Source: Phycisphaerae bacterium
Lineage (GTDB): Bacteria > Planctomycetota > Phycisphaerae > Phycisphaerales > SM1A02
DNA: 64,000 nucleotides
Assembly: GCA_016795035.1 (NCBI GenBank)
Contig: JAEUIT010000019.1
Span: forward strand, 1 to 64,000
Direction: 5' to 3'
The translations under genes and the position numbers were made by a program. The notes beneath the pieces are model-generated. The model saw only the letters and a program-made list of their open reading frames with translations. It ran no database searches and was not told the origin of the DNA. Positions within the stretch are counted from its first letter, which is position 1, and the number at the start of each line of letters is the position of its first letter. Positions 54,015-62,244 of the stretch are shown piece after piece.

Positions 54015-55037
54015 ATGTCCCCGATCGACGCACGCTCACCGACCGTCGCCCCGTCGCCCGCCTATCCGGCCTCCCCCTCGGCCTCCGCCGTGGCGACCTT
54101 GTCGGGGGGCGTGCCGCCGGAACCCGCACCGACGGTCGGAGCCTCCCGGCCGGCTCGTCGCTACGAGGGACGGGCCGTCGCGATCGCGATCGGCGCCTGC
54201 GTCGCCGCGCTCGGGCTCGCGCTCGGCGCCGCGCACCTCATGCGGCTCGCCCAAGTCCGGCTGACACCGAACCCCCGCGCTCCGCTTCCGCTCGCCGCGC
54301 TTGCGCCGCTCCCGCAACTCGACATGCCGACCTACGTGCGCGGACGGGCGCTTTTCGTCGCGACGTGCGCGACCTGCCACGGTCCCGCCGGGACGGGCGT
54401 GCCCGGACTTGGGAAGGACCTGACGCACAGCCTCTTCGTCTTCGAGCGGCGCGACTCGGTGCTCGTCGACTTCATTCGCAAGGGACGCGACGCCGCCGAT
54501 CCGCTCAACACGACGAAGGTCGCGATGCCGCCGCTCGGAGGCAATCCCGACCTCACCGCCGCCGATCTCGGCGCGCTCGTCGTTTTCATGCGCGGGCTCC
54601 AGGATCCGCGCCGCGTTCCCGACGTGCCCGAGGTCTCCGCGCCGGTCGTCGTCGCCGTGAAGGAACCGACGGACAAGGAGAAGGCCGAAGCGCTCGAGGC
54701 CGCCGGCGGCGACGCGGAGCGCGCGGAGTGGATCGCGAGCGGACGCAAGCTCTTCGTCGCTTCCTGCGCCTCGTGCCACGGCAAGGACGGCCTGGGCATG
54801 CCAGGGCTCGGGAAGGACCTCACGACGAGCGAGTTCGTGCATCGCCTCTCCGACGACGACCTGCTCGCGTTTCTGCTGAAGGGCCGGGATCCGAGCGATC
54901 CCGCGAACACGTCGAAGATCGCGATGCCGCCCAAGGGCGGAAACCCGGCGCTCAGCGAAGACGACCTGCTCGACATCATCGCGTTCCTCCGCTCGGTGGC
55001 GAAGACCCCGGGCGATTCCAGGAAGCCGCAGCCGTGA
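54015..55037 (+). CDS. Membrane-anchored dihaem cytochrome c of the nos cluster
   Basis: 340 aa. One N-terminal helix (about 56-75, VAIAIGACVAALGLALGAAHL) after a Pro-rich leader. Two class I cytochrome c domains, each with CxxCH: CATCH (about 121) and CASCH (about 253), and likely axial Met in AMPPLGGNP and AMPPKGGNP. The two domains are alike (GVPGLGKDL and GMPGLGKDL), suggesting tandem duplication. It is a probable electron donor to NosZ. GAGG precedes the ATG at 54015; the ATG at 53997 is weaker. The nosZ gene follows after 60 bases. Confidence 0.85.
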   Translation: MSPIDARSPTVAPSPAYPASPSASAVATLSGGVPPEPAPTVGASRPARRYEGRAVAIAIGACVAALGLALGAAHLMRLAQVRLTPNPRAPLPLAALAPLPQLDMPTYVRGRALFVATCATCHGPAGTGVPGLGKDLTHSLFVFERRDSVLVDFIRKGRDAADPLNTTKVAMPPLGGNPDLTAADLGALVVFMRGLQDPRRVPDVPEVSAPVVVAVKEPTDKEKAEALEAAGGDAERAEWIASGRKLFVASCASCHGKDGLGMPGLGKDLTTSEFVHRLSDDDLLAFLLKGRDPSDPANTSKIAMPPKGGNPALSEDDLLDIIAFLRSVAKTPGDSRKPQP

Positions 55038-55097
55038 CCGTGTGATTCAAGGGCGGCGTCGCACCGCGCGGGGCCGCGATCCAAGAAAGGACCTCTC

Positions 55098-57188
55098 ATG
55101 CTTGGTTTCAATAGACAGTGTGCCGTGAAGGTGCTCGCGCTCGCGTCCGTCGCGGCGCTCCTCGGCGCCTCCGCCGACGCGATGGCGCAGGAGACCCGCC
55201 GCGAACGACGATCGCGCACCAAGGAAGTGAAGCCGATCGAGCTCAGCCCCGCGCAGGTCGCGGAGCTCACGAAGGTCGCGAACGAGCGCAAGCTGACCGT
55301 CGACGACCTGCTCGCGGCGTCGAAGACGTACATGCCGAGCGGGCGGCACGACGACTACGTGCTCTTCTCGTCGGGCGGCCAGAGCGGGCAGATCTTCGCG
55401 ATCGGCGTCCCGAGCATGCGCCTGCTGCGCTCGATCGCCGTGTTCACTCCGGAGTCGTGGCAGGGCTACGGCTTCGCGGGCGAGGGCGACGCCGTCCTCG
55501 AACGGCTGAACGTCAATGGAAAGGCAGTGCCGTGGGGCGACACGCATCACCCGGCGCTCTCCGAGACGGCCGGCGACTACGACGGCCAGTTCCTCTTCAT
55601 CGGCGACAAGGCGAATGCGCGCGTCGCCGTAATCGACCTGCGCGACTGGGAAACGAAGCAGATCGTGAAGAACCCGCTCACCGTGAGCGACCACGGCGCG
55701 TCGTTCGTCACGCCCAACACCGAGTATGTCGTCGAGGGCGGCCAGTACGCGACCGTCCTCGGCTATGGCTATGCGCCGCCCGAGGAATACAAGAAGTCGT
55801 ATCGCGGGATGGTGACCTTCTGGAAGTTCGACCGCGCCAAGGGCCGCATCGACGAGGCGAGTTCGTTCGCGCTCGAACTGCCTCCGTACTGGCAGGATCT
55901 CGCCGACGCCGGCAAGGTCGCGAGCGACGGCCTCGTCTTCATCAATTCGTTCAACTCCGAGATGGCGACCGGCGGCGTCGAGCAGGGCAAGCCGCCCTTC
56001 GAGGCCGGCGTCAGCCAGCGCGACACGGACTATCTGCACATCATCGACTGGAAGCGGGCCGAGCGGGCGGTGAAGGAAGGCAAGGCCAAGAAGATCAACG
56101 GGTTCCCGGTGATCACGCTCGACGTTGCAGCCGCCGAGGGCATCCTGCACTTCGCCCCCGAGCCGAAGAGCCCGCATGGCGTCGACGTCTCGCCGAACGG
56201 CCAGTTCATCGTCGTCGCGGGCAAGCTCGACCCGCACGTGACCGTGTATTCGATCGACCGAATCAAGAAGGCGATCGCCGACAAGAAGATCAGCGCGACC
56301 GACGACTACGGAATCCCGGTGCTCGACTTCGACGCCGTGAAGGAGGCGCAGGTCGAGCTCGGACTCGGGCCGTTGCATACGCAATTCGACGACAAGGGAT
56401 ACGCGTACACGTCGCTCTTCCTCGACTCCGCGGTGTCGCGCTGGACGCTCGGCGGCGACTACGCCAAGCTCCATGCGGAGGAGCCGTGGAAGCTCGTGAC
56501 GAAGACGCCGGTGCAATACAACATCGGCCACCTCTGCGCCGCCGAGGGCGACACGGTGAGCCCCGACGGCAACTACCTCATCTCGATGTCGAAGTGGTCG
56601 GTCGACCGATTCCTCCCGACCGGTCCGCTCCTGCCGCAGAACTTCCAGCTCGTCGACATCGCCGCGGCCGGAACGACGATGCCGGTGCTCTTCGACATGC
56701 CGATCGGCGTCGGCGAGCCGCACTACTGCCAGATGATCAAGGCCGACAAGCTGAAGACCTGGACCACCTATCCCGAGATCGGATGGAACCCGCATACGCA
56801 GCAGCTTGATCCGCGCGCGCCGAAGCAAGGCAAGGAAGGCGTCGTGCGCGACGGTTCGCAGGTGACGATCAACATGACGGCGATCCGAAGCCACTTCACC
56901 CCCGAGCACGTCGAAGTGAACGAGGGCGACGAGATCACCTGGCGCATCACCGCGATCGAGTCGACGCAGGACGCGACGCACGGCTTCTGCATCGGCGGCT
57001 ACAACATCAACCTGAGCCTCGAACCGGGCGAGTTCGCCGAGTTCAAGTTCGTGGCCGACAAGCCGGGCACGTATCCCTTCTACTGCACCGAGTTCTGCTC
57101 CGCGTTGCACCTGGAGATGATGGGCTATCTCCACGTGAAGCCGAAGACCACGACGGCCATGAAGGCCGAGCCTGCCGCCAAGCCCTGA
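55098..57188 (+). CDS. nosZ: Nitrous-oxide reductase, Sec-dependent (clade II) type
   Basis: 696 aa. Reduces N2O to N2 in the periplasm. The signal peptide (to about residue 30, ADAMA) has no twin-arginine motif, which marks the clade II form. CuZ histidines are in WGDTHHPALSE (H150, H151) and further HG segments of the beta-propeller. The CuA site is CTEFCSALHLEMMG (C663, C667, H671, M674) with its other His in ATHGFC. The tail is Lys/Ala-rich. AAAGGA precedes the ATG. nosB-like to nosL genes follow on the same strand. Confidence 0.97.
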   Translation: MLGFNRQCAVKVLALASVAALLGASADAMAQETRRERRSRTKEVKPIELSPAQVAELTKVANERKLTVDDLLAASKTYMPSGRHDDYVLFSSGGQSGQIFAIGVPSMRLLRSIAVFTPESWQGYGFAGEGDAVLERLNVNGKAVPWGDTHHPALSETAGDYDGQFLFIGDKANARVAVIDLRDWETKQIVKNPLTVSDHGASFVTPNTEYVVEGGQYATVLGYGYAPPEEYKKSYRGMVTFWKFDRAKGRIDEASSFALELPPYWQDLADAGKVASDGLVFINSFNSEMATGGVEQGKPPFEAGVSQRDTDYLHIIDWKRAERAVKEGKAKKINGFPVITLDVAAAEGILHFAPEPKSPHGVDVSPNGQFIVVAGKLDPHVTVYSIDRIKKAIADKKISATDDYGIPVLDFDAVKEAQVELGLGPLHTQFDDKGYAYTSLFLDSAVSRWTLGGDYAKLHAEEPWKLVTKTPVQYNIGHLCAAEGDTVSPDGNYLISMSKWSVDRFLPTGPLLPQNFQLVDIAAAGTTMPVLFDMPIGVGEPHYCQMIKADKLKTWTTYPEIGWNPHTQQLDPRAPKQGKEGVVRDGSQVTINMTAIRSHFTPEHVEVNEGDEITWRITAIESTQDATHGFCIGGYNINLSLEPGEFAEFKFVADKPGTYPFYCTEFCSALHLEMMGYLHVKPKTTTAMKAEPAAKP

Positions 57189-57298
57189 CGATCTCATGCG
57201 TTTCCGGCCTGCGCCGCGCGAGAGCGCGGCGCAGGCATTGACGGCGTTCGCCGCCTTGACCGACCCACCCTCCGCCTCGCACGAACGGAGTCCGTTTC

Positions 57299-57970
57299 AT
57301 GCCCGGACTGCTCGCCCAGATCGCCGGACCGCGCGTCCCGCCCGACGAGCTCGCGCGTCGACCCGCCCGCTACGCGACGCCCGCGCTTCTCTTCGCGGTC
57401 GCGCGCGTGCTGCTCCTCGTGTCGATCTTTTTCCCGTACTGGCACATGGAGCTCGTGGCGCCGCAGTACCCCGACGGGCTGTTCCTCACCGCCTATGTCA
57501 ATCATCTCGACGGCGACGTGAAGGAGATCGACGGCCTCAATCATTACATAGGAATGCGGCCGCTCGACGAGGCGGCGCGGGTGGAGAAGTCGCTGGCGAT
57601 CTGGATGATCGTCGCGATGGTGCTCTTCGTCGAAGGCGCGATGTTCGTCCACAGCAAGTGGGCGGTGCTGCTCGCCGTTCCGGCGATCACGTTTCCGGCC
57701 TTCTTCATCGCGGACCTTCACCTCTGGATGAGGCGGTTCGGGCAGGGGCTCGACCCCTCGGCTCCGCTGTCGGCGTCGGTGAAGCCGTTCACGCCGACCG
57801 TGCTCGGCGAGGGCGGCATCGGGCAGTTCCGGACGTTCGCGGAGCTCGGCACCGGCATGTGGCTCGCGATCGGCGCGGCGGGCATGATCGTCGTCGCGTT
57901 CTGGTTCCATCGCCGCGCCTTCCGTCCGCTCTCGGTCGCCGCGCGCCGCGCCGCGGAGGTTCCGGCATGA
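57299..57970 (+). CDS. nosB: NosB-like integral membrane protein
   Basis: 223 aa with about four membrane helices (LLFAVARVLLLVSIFFPYWHMEL, IWMIVAMVLFVEGAMFV, WAVLLAVPAITFPAFFIADLHLWM and WLAIGAAGMIVVAFWF). It stands between nosZ and nosD, the place of nosB in Sec-type nos clusters, and is thus assigned by position and topology. Its stop overlaps the nosD start (ATGA). A role in electron transfer from quinol is likely but not shown. Confidence 0.7.
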   Translation: MPGLLAQIAGPRVPPDELARRPARYATPALLFAVARVLLLVSIFFPYWHMELVAPQYPDGLFLTAYVNHLDGDVKEIDGLNHYIGMRPLDEAARVEKSLAIWMIVAMVLFVEGAMFVHSKWAVLLAVPAITFPAFFIADLHLWMRRFGQGLDPSAPLSASVKPFTPTVLGEGGIGQFRTFAELGTGMWLAIGAAGMIVVAFWFHRRAFRPLSVAARRAAEVPA

Positions 57971-59316
57971 CGACCCTCGCGCTCATTGCGTGCCTCGCGC
58001 TCGGCGTTGCAGCCGAGCCGGGATCGATCGCCGACCGCATCGCCGGCGCGGCGCCGGGAGACGTCATCGAAGTGGGCCCCGGCGTCTACCGCGAACGGAT
58101 CCGCATCGACAAGCCGCTGCGGCTCGTCGGGGTCGGTCGCCCGGTGATCGACGGCGGCGGCAGCGGCGACATCGTCGAGATCACCGCTCCCAACGTCGAG
58201 TTCCGGGGCTTCGAGGTGCGCAACACCGGCATCGACCTCGACAAGGAGAACTGCGCGATCCGCGTGCTCGCCCCCTTCGCCGTCATCGAGGACAACGTCG
58301 TGTCGGACGTCCTGTTCGGCATCGACCTGAAGGGAGCCCCGGACAGCGTGGTCCGCGGCAATCGCATCGGCGGCAAGGACCTCGACGTCGCCCGCCGCGG
58401 CGACGGGCTGCGACTTTGGCGCAGCGACCGCGTCCGCATCGAGAACAACGAGATCCACGACGGGCGCGACGCGATCCTCTGGTACTCGAACGGCGTCGAG
58501 GTGCGCGGCAACGTCGCGCATCGCTGCCGCTACGGGTTCCATCTCATGTACAGCGACAACGTGGTCCTCGAGGACAACGAGGTCGCCGAGAACTCGGTCG
58601 GCGTGTACTTCATGTACAGCCACACGCTTGAGCTTCGCCGCAACCGGCTCGTGCGCAACCGCGGCCCCAGCGGCTACGGACTCGGGCTGAAGGAGACCGA
58701 CCGCTTCACGATCGAGGACAACGTGATCGTGGGCAATCGCGTCGGGGTGTACGTCGACGGCTCGCCGTTCACGTCGAAGAAGCCGGGCGAGTTCACGCGG
58801 AACACGTTCGCCTACAACGACGTCGGCGTGACGTTTCTTCCGGCCGTGCGCGGCAACGTGCTCTGGGAGAACAACTTCGTCGACAACTTCGAGCAGGTCT
58901 GCGTCCTCGGCCGCGGAGAGCTGACCGGCAACGAGTTCGCCCGCGACGACCGCGGCAACTACTGGAGCGACTACGTCGGCTACGACGAGGACCGCGACGG
59001 GCTCGGCGACTGGGAGCACTGCTCGGAGCGGCTCTTTGAGAGCATGCTCGATCGCGAGCCGAAGCTTCGCGTTTTCCTTCTGAGCCCGGCGGAGAGCGCG
59101 ATCGAGTTCGTCGCGCGGGCCGTGCCTGCGGTGCGCCCGGAGCCGAAGTTCAGCGACCCGGCGCCGCTCATGCAGCCGATCGCCGCGAAAGCCTCGGCCG
59201 AGCGCGACGCGCGGCGCGGTCCGCTCGCCGCGGCGGCGACGGCGCTCCTCGCGGTCGGCGGACTTGCGTTCGTCGTCGCCCGCTCCGGGCTCGGACTTGC
59301 ACGGGAGACCACATGA
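57967..59316 (+). CDS. nosD: NosD, periplasmic copper-site maturation protein
   Basis: 449 aa. A short signal (LALIACLALGVAAE) is followed by a right-handed beta-helix of parallel repeats (NNIVSDVLFGIDLKGAPDSVVRGN, RVRIENNEIHDGRDAILWYSNG, HLMYSDNVVLEDN). A C-terminal helix (about 424-443) and tail follow, unlike purely soluble NosD. It starts at 57967, where ATGA overlaps the nosB stop, and couples to nosF by ATGA. NosD works with the NosFY ABC transporter in CuZ assembly. The signal-peptide codons contain a CGTTGCAG copy (58005). Confidence 0.93.
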   Translation: MTTLALIACLALGVAAEPGSIADRIAGAAPGDVIEVGPGVYRERIRIDKPLRLVGVGRPVIDGGGSGDIVEITAPNVEFRGFEVRNTGIDLDKENCAIRVLAPFAVIEDNVVSDVLFGIDLKGAPDSVVRGNRIGGKDLDVARRGDGLRLWRSDRVRIENNEIHDGRDAILWYSNGVEVRGNVAHRCRYGFHLMYSDNVVLEDNEVAENSVGVYFMYSHTLELRRNRLVRNRGPSGYGLGLKETDRFTIEDNVIVGNRVGVYVDGSPFTSKKPGEFTRNTFAYNDVGVTFLPAVRGNVLWENNFVDNFEQVCVLGRGELTGNEFARDDRGNYWSDYVGYDEDRDGLGDWEHCSERLFESMLDREPKLRVFLLSPAESAIEFVARAVPAVRPEPKFSDPAPLMQPIAAKASAERDARRGPLAAAATALLAVGGLAFVVARSGLGLARETT

Positions 59317-60206
59317 TCCGGATTCGACGCCTCACCAAGCGCTTCGCGCGGCAGCCCGCGCTCCTCGACGTCGACCTCGAGATCGGCGCCGGCGACGCCC
59401 TCGCGCTCTGGGGTCCGAACGGCGCCGGCAAGTCGACGCTCATCCGCTGCGTGCTCGGACTCCTCGCCTTCGAGGGGGAGATCACCGTGGGCGGCCATGA
59501 CGTGCGCCGCGACGGAAAGGCGGCGCGGCGCCTCGTCGGCTACGTGCCGCAGGAGCTCGGATTCTACGACGATCTCCGCGTTGCCGAGGCCGTTCGGCTC
59601 TTCGCGCGCCTGAAGGGGGTGCCGATCCGCGGCGTCGGCGCCGTGCTCGACGGTGTACGGCTCGGCGGCCAGGAGCGCAAGCGGATCCGCGAGCTCTCGG
59701 GCGGCATGAAGCAGCGGCTCGCGCTCGCGATCGCGCTTCTCGGCGAGCCGCCGATCCTCGTGCTCGACGAAGTCACGGCGAGCCTCGACGCCTGCGGACG
59801 CCGCGAGTTCACCGACCTTCTCGGCGGCCTCGCCACCGGCGGACGCACGCTTCTCTTTGCGTCGCACCGCGTCGAGGAGATTTCGGCGCTTGCGCGACGC
59901 GTCGCGGAGCTGGAGGCGGGCCGGGTGACGGCGATCGTCGACGGCGGCGACTTCATGCAGCGCCTCGGCGTCGGAAGCGTGCTGCATCTCACCGTTGCGT
60001 CGCCGCAGCGGGCGAGCGCGTTCGAGGCGCTGCGCACCAACGGATTCGCGCCTCGCATGAACGGCGTCGGCGTGCTCGTGCCGGTGCCGTCGTCGCAGAA
60101 GGCGGCGCCCTTCCGCGTCCTCGCCGATGCCCGCATCGCCGTCGAGGACTTCGAGCTTGTGTCGACGGAGCGAGCCTCGGCGCTCGCGGAGGAGATGCAC
60201 CGATGA
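59313..60206 (+). CDS. nosF: NosF, ATP-binding subunit of the nos ABC transporter
   Basis: 297 aa. Walker A GPNGAGKST (about 45-53), Q-loop YVPQELGFY, signature LSGGMKQRLALA, Walker B ILVLDEVTASLD. A short C-terminal extension (about 215-297) is unrelated to the core. Coupled to nosD and nosY by ATGA junctions. Confidence 0.95.
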   Translation: MIRIRRLTKRFARQPALLDVDLEIGAGDALALWGPNGAGKSTLIRCVLGLLAFEGEITVGGHDVRRDGKAARRLVGYVPQELGFYDDLRVAEAVRLFARLKGVPIRGVGAVLDGVRLGGQERKRIRELSGGMKQRLALAIALLGEPPILVLDEVTASLDACGRREFTDLLGGLATGGRTLLFASHRVEEISALARRVAELEAGRVTAIVDGGDFMQRLGVGSVLHLTVASPQRASAFEALRTNGFAPRMNGVGVLVPVPSSQKAAPFRVLADARIAVEDFELVSTERASALAEEMHR

Positions 60207-61087
60207 CCGCAGCCCTGACTGTCACGTCCGACGATCGCGCCGGCAGCCGGCCGCCGTCGGCCCTCTCCAACGTGGTCGCGCTCGGGATGCGCCAGCTCCG
60301 CGACGCCGTGCGCAGCCGGTGGTTCGCGCTCTACACCCTCGCCTTCACCGCGCTCGGACTCGCGGTGTCGTACGTGTCGGCGCACGCGGCCGGCGGCGCC
60401 GGCGTCTCCGGCTTCGGCCGCACGACCGCCGGGCTCCTGAACCTCGTGCTCCTGATCGTCCCGCTCATGGCGCTCACGGCGGGCGCCGGGTCCATCGCGT
60501 CGGACCGCGAGCGCGGCATGCTGCCGTACCTCCTCGCCCAGCCGATCGCCCGCTGGGAACTGCTCCTCGGAACCTATCTCGGGCTCGCGCTCGCGCTCTT
60601 CGCGAGCGTGACGCTCGGCCTCGGCGCCTGCGCCGCCGTGCTCGCGGCGATGGGGGAGCGCACCGATCCCGGGAGCATCGTGTGGCTCGCCGTCCTGTCG
60701 TGCATCCTCGCGCTCGGCATGCTGAGCGTCGGCATGCTCGTGTCCGTGGTCACCCGCCGCGCATCGGTCGCGACCGGCACGGCCGTTTTCCTCTGGCTCG
60801 CGCTCGTCTTCGGGACCGATCTCGGGCTGATGGCCGGGACGATCGCGTTCAAGCTGCGCATCCAGACGCTCTTCGGCCTCTGTCTCGCGAACCCGCTCCA
60901 GGTGTTCAAGATGTGGTCGCTGCACGTCATCGACGCATCCATCGATGTGTTAGGCCCGGCCGGAACGTACGCGCTCGACACCTGGGGTTCGGCGCTTTCC
61001 TGGATCTTCGCCGGAGCCCTCGCCGCGTGGGTGGTCGTTCCGCTCGGACTTGCGACGGCGATCTTCGCCCGGAGGTCCCCGGTATGA
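60203..61087 (+). CDS. nosY: NosY, permease subunit of the nos ABC transporter
   Basis: 294 aa with about six membrane helices (WFALYTLAFTALGLAVSYV, LLNLVLLIVPLMALTAG, LGTYLGLALALFASVTLG, SIVWLAVLSCILALGML and two C-terminal). GAGSIASDRERGMLPYLLAQPI is the coupling segment of ABC-2 permeases. Junctions on both sides are ATGA overlaps. Confidence 0.93.
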   Translation: MTAALTVTSDDRAGSRPPSALSNVVALGMRQLRDAVRSRWFALYTLAFTALGLAVSYVSAHAAGGAGVSGFGRTTAGLLNLVLLIVPLMALTAGAGSIASDRERGMLPYLLAQPIARWELLLGTYLGLALALFASVTLGLGACAAVLAAMGERTDPGSIVWLAVLSCILALGMLSVGMLVSVVTRRASVATGTAVFLWLALVFGTDLGLMAGTIAFKLRIQTLFGLCLANPLQVFKMWSLHVIDASIDVLGPAGTYALDTWGSALSWIFAGALAAWVVVPLGLATAIFARRSPV

Positions 61088-61572
61088 ACAAGGTCTCCGT
61101 CGCCCTCGCGTTCGTCGCCGTCGCGAGCCTCGCCCGATGCGGCGATGCCCCGCCCGACGGTCCTCCCGAGCTGCGCCTCGGCCACGACGTCTGTGCGCAC
61201 TGCGGCATGATGCTGGCGGAGGATCGTTGTGCCGCGGCCTCGATCGCGGTCGTGGACGGCCAGCCCGCCTACCTCCTGTGGGACGACGTCGGATGCCTGC
61301 TCGACTGGTTGCGCGAGCGACCCGACTCGACGTTCTCCGCGCACTTCGTCCGTGACTACGACGCGCGCTCCTGGGTCGACGCGCCGAAGGCGACCTTTCT
61401 CATGACCGAGGCGATCCGCACGCCGATGGGCTCGTGGATCGTCGCGTTCGCGTCGCCGGCCGGTGCCGAGGGCGCGCGACGGGTGCATGGCGGGGAGGTA
61501 TCCTCGTGGAACGAGCTTGCGAACGCGCGGGTTCGTTGGCTGGTCGATCAAGGCCGACTCGCTCCTCCCTGA
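61084..61572 (+). CDS. nosL: NosL, copper chaperone
   Basis: 162 aa. NosL domain with the copper-binding CxxCGMM type motif: CAHCGMMLAEDR, and later LLWDDVGCLL and PMGSWIVAF. NosL delivers Cu(I) for the NosZ clusters. The signal (VSVALAFVAVASLARCG) has Cys after Leu-Ala-Arg, a poor lipobox because of Arg before Cys. It may still be lipidated or be simply membrane-anchored. The gene ends the nos chain. Confidence 0.93.
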   Translation: MNKVSVALAFVAVASLARCGDAPPDGPPELRLGHDVCAHCGMMLAEDRCAAASIAVVDGQPAYLLWDDVGCLLDWLRERPDSTFSAHFVRDYDARSWVDAPKATFLMTEAIRTPMGSWIVAFASPAGAEGARRVHGGEVSSWNELANARVRWLVDQGRLAPP

Positions 61573-61729
61573 GGCCGTCGCCGTGATTCGATCCGTCGAC
61601 GTCGTCGCTCGCGGGCCCGGCGGCCCGGCGCCCCGTTCCAGCGCCGCGCTCGGCGTCGGCGCCGGTTCCGCCCCGGAGTCCGCACCTGTCGGGGGACGTC
61701 GAGAGGGCTGCGGCCAGCAGGGAAATCGG
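61573..61729. other. Intergenic region between nosL and the Rrf2 gene
   Basis: 157 bases, GC-rich, with several GGCGCC and CCCGGCGG stretches. I see no convincing promoter or terminator; the Rrf2 gene may be read through from nos. Confidence 0.35.
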
Positions 61730-62212
61730 ATGTTTTCGAGTACGACCGAGTACGCACTACGCGCCGCCGTCTACGTCGCATCGCTGGGCGGCCAGTCCGT
61801 GCGAAGCGAGCGCATCGCCGAAGTGACGAAGGTTCCGAGCGGCTACATCTCGAAGGTGATGCGCGATCTCGTCGTTGCAGGTCTCGTGACGTCGCAGCGC
61901 GGGCCCAACGGCGGCTTCGCGCTCGCGCGGCCCGCCGAGGCGATCAGCGTCCTCGACGTCGTGAACGCGGTGACGCCGATCCATCGCATCACCACGTGCC
62001 CGCTCGGGAATCCGGAGCACCTGAACCTGTGCCCGCTGCATCGTCGGCTCGACGACGCCATCGCCGGCATCGAACGCGCATTCGGCGCGACGAGCCTCGC
62101 CGAGATCGTCGGAGGCGGACCGGCCCGGAGCGGGGCGCCGAGCTGCGCCGCGCTCACGATCGACCGCCAGCCGCTGCCCGAGCCGAAGCGGCCGCGCCGC
62201 GCGAAGCGCTGA
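61730..62212 (+). CDS. Rrf2-family transcriptional regulator (possible NO or redox sensor)
   Basis: 160 aa. Rrf2 winged helix: STTEYALRAAVYVASL, then IAEVTKVPSGYISKVMRDLVVAGLVTSQRGPNGGFALARP. It has C90 and C101 (TTCPLGNPEHLNLCPLH) and C139. NsrR and IscR use three cysteines for a Fe-S cluster with other spacing, so the ligands here are uncertain. Following nosL by about 160 bases on the same strand, it may regulate nos or nitrosative stress genes. AGGGAAA precedes the ATG at 61730; the frame opens far upstream. Confidence 0.82.
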   Translation: MFSSTTEYALRAAVYVASLGGQSVRSERIAEVTKVPSGYISKVMRDLVVAGLVTSQRGPNGGFALARPAEAISVLDVVNAVTPIHRITTCPLGNPEHLNLCPLHRRLDDAIAGIERAFGATSLAEIVGGGPARSGAPSCAALTIDRQPLPEPKRPRRAKR

Positions 62213-62244
62213 TCCCCGCGGGATCGCCGGAGCGACGACGCCGG

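Noticed and set aside
55047..57197. A 716-codon minus-strand frame opposite nosZ
   Set aside because: Shadow of nosZ with no domain of its own.
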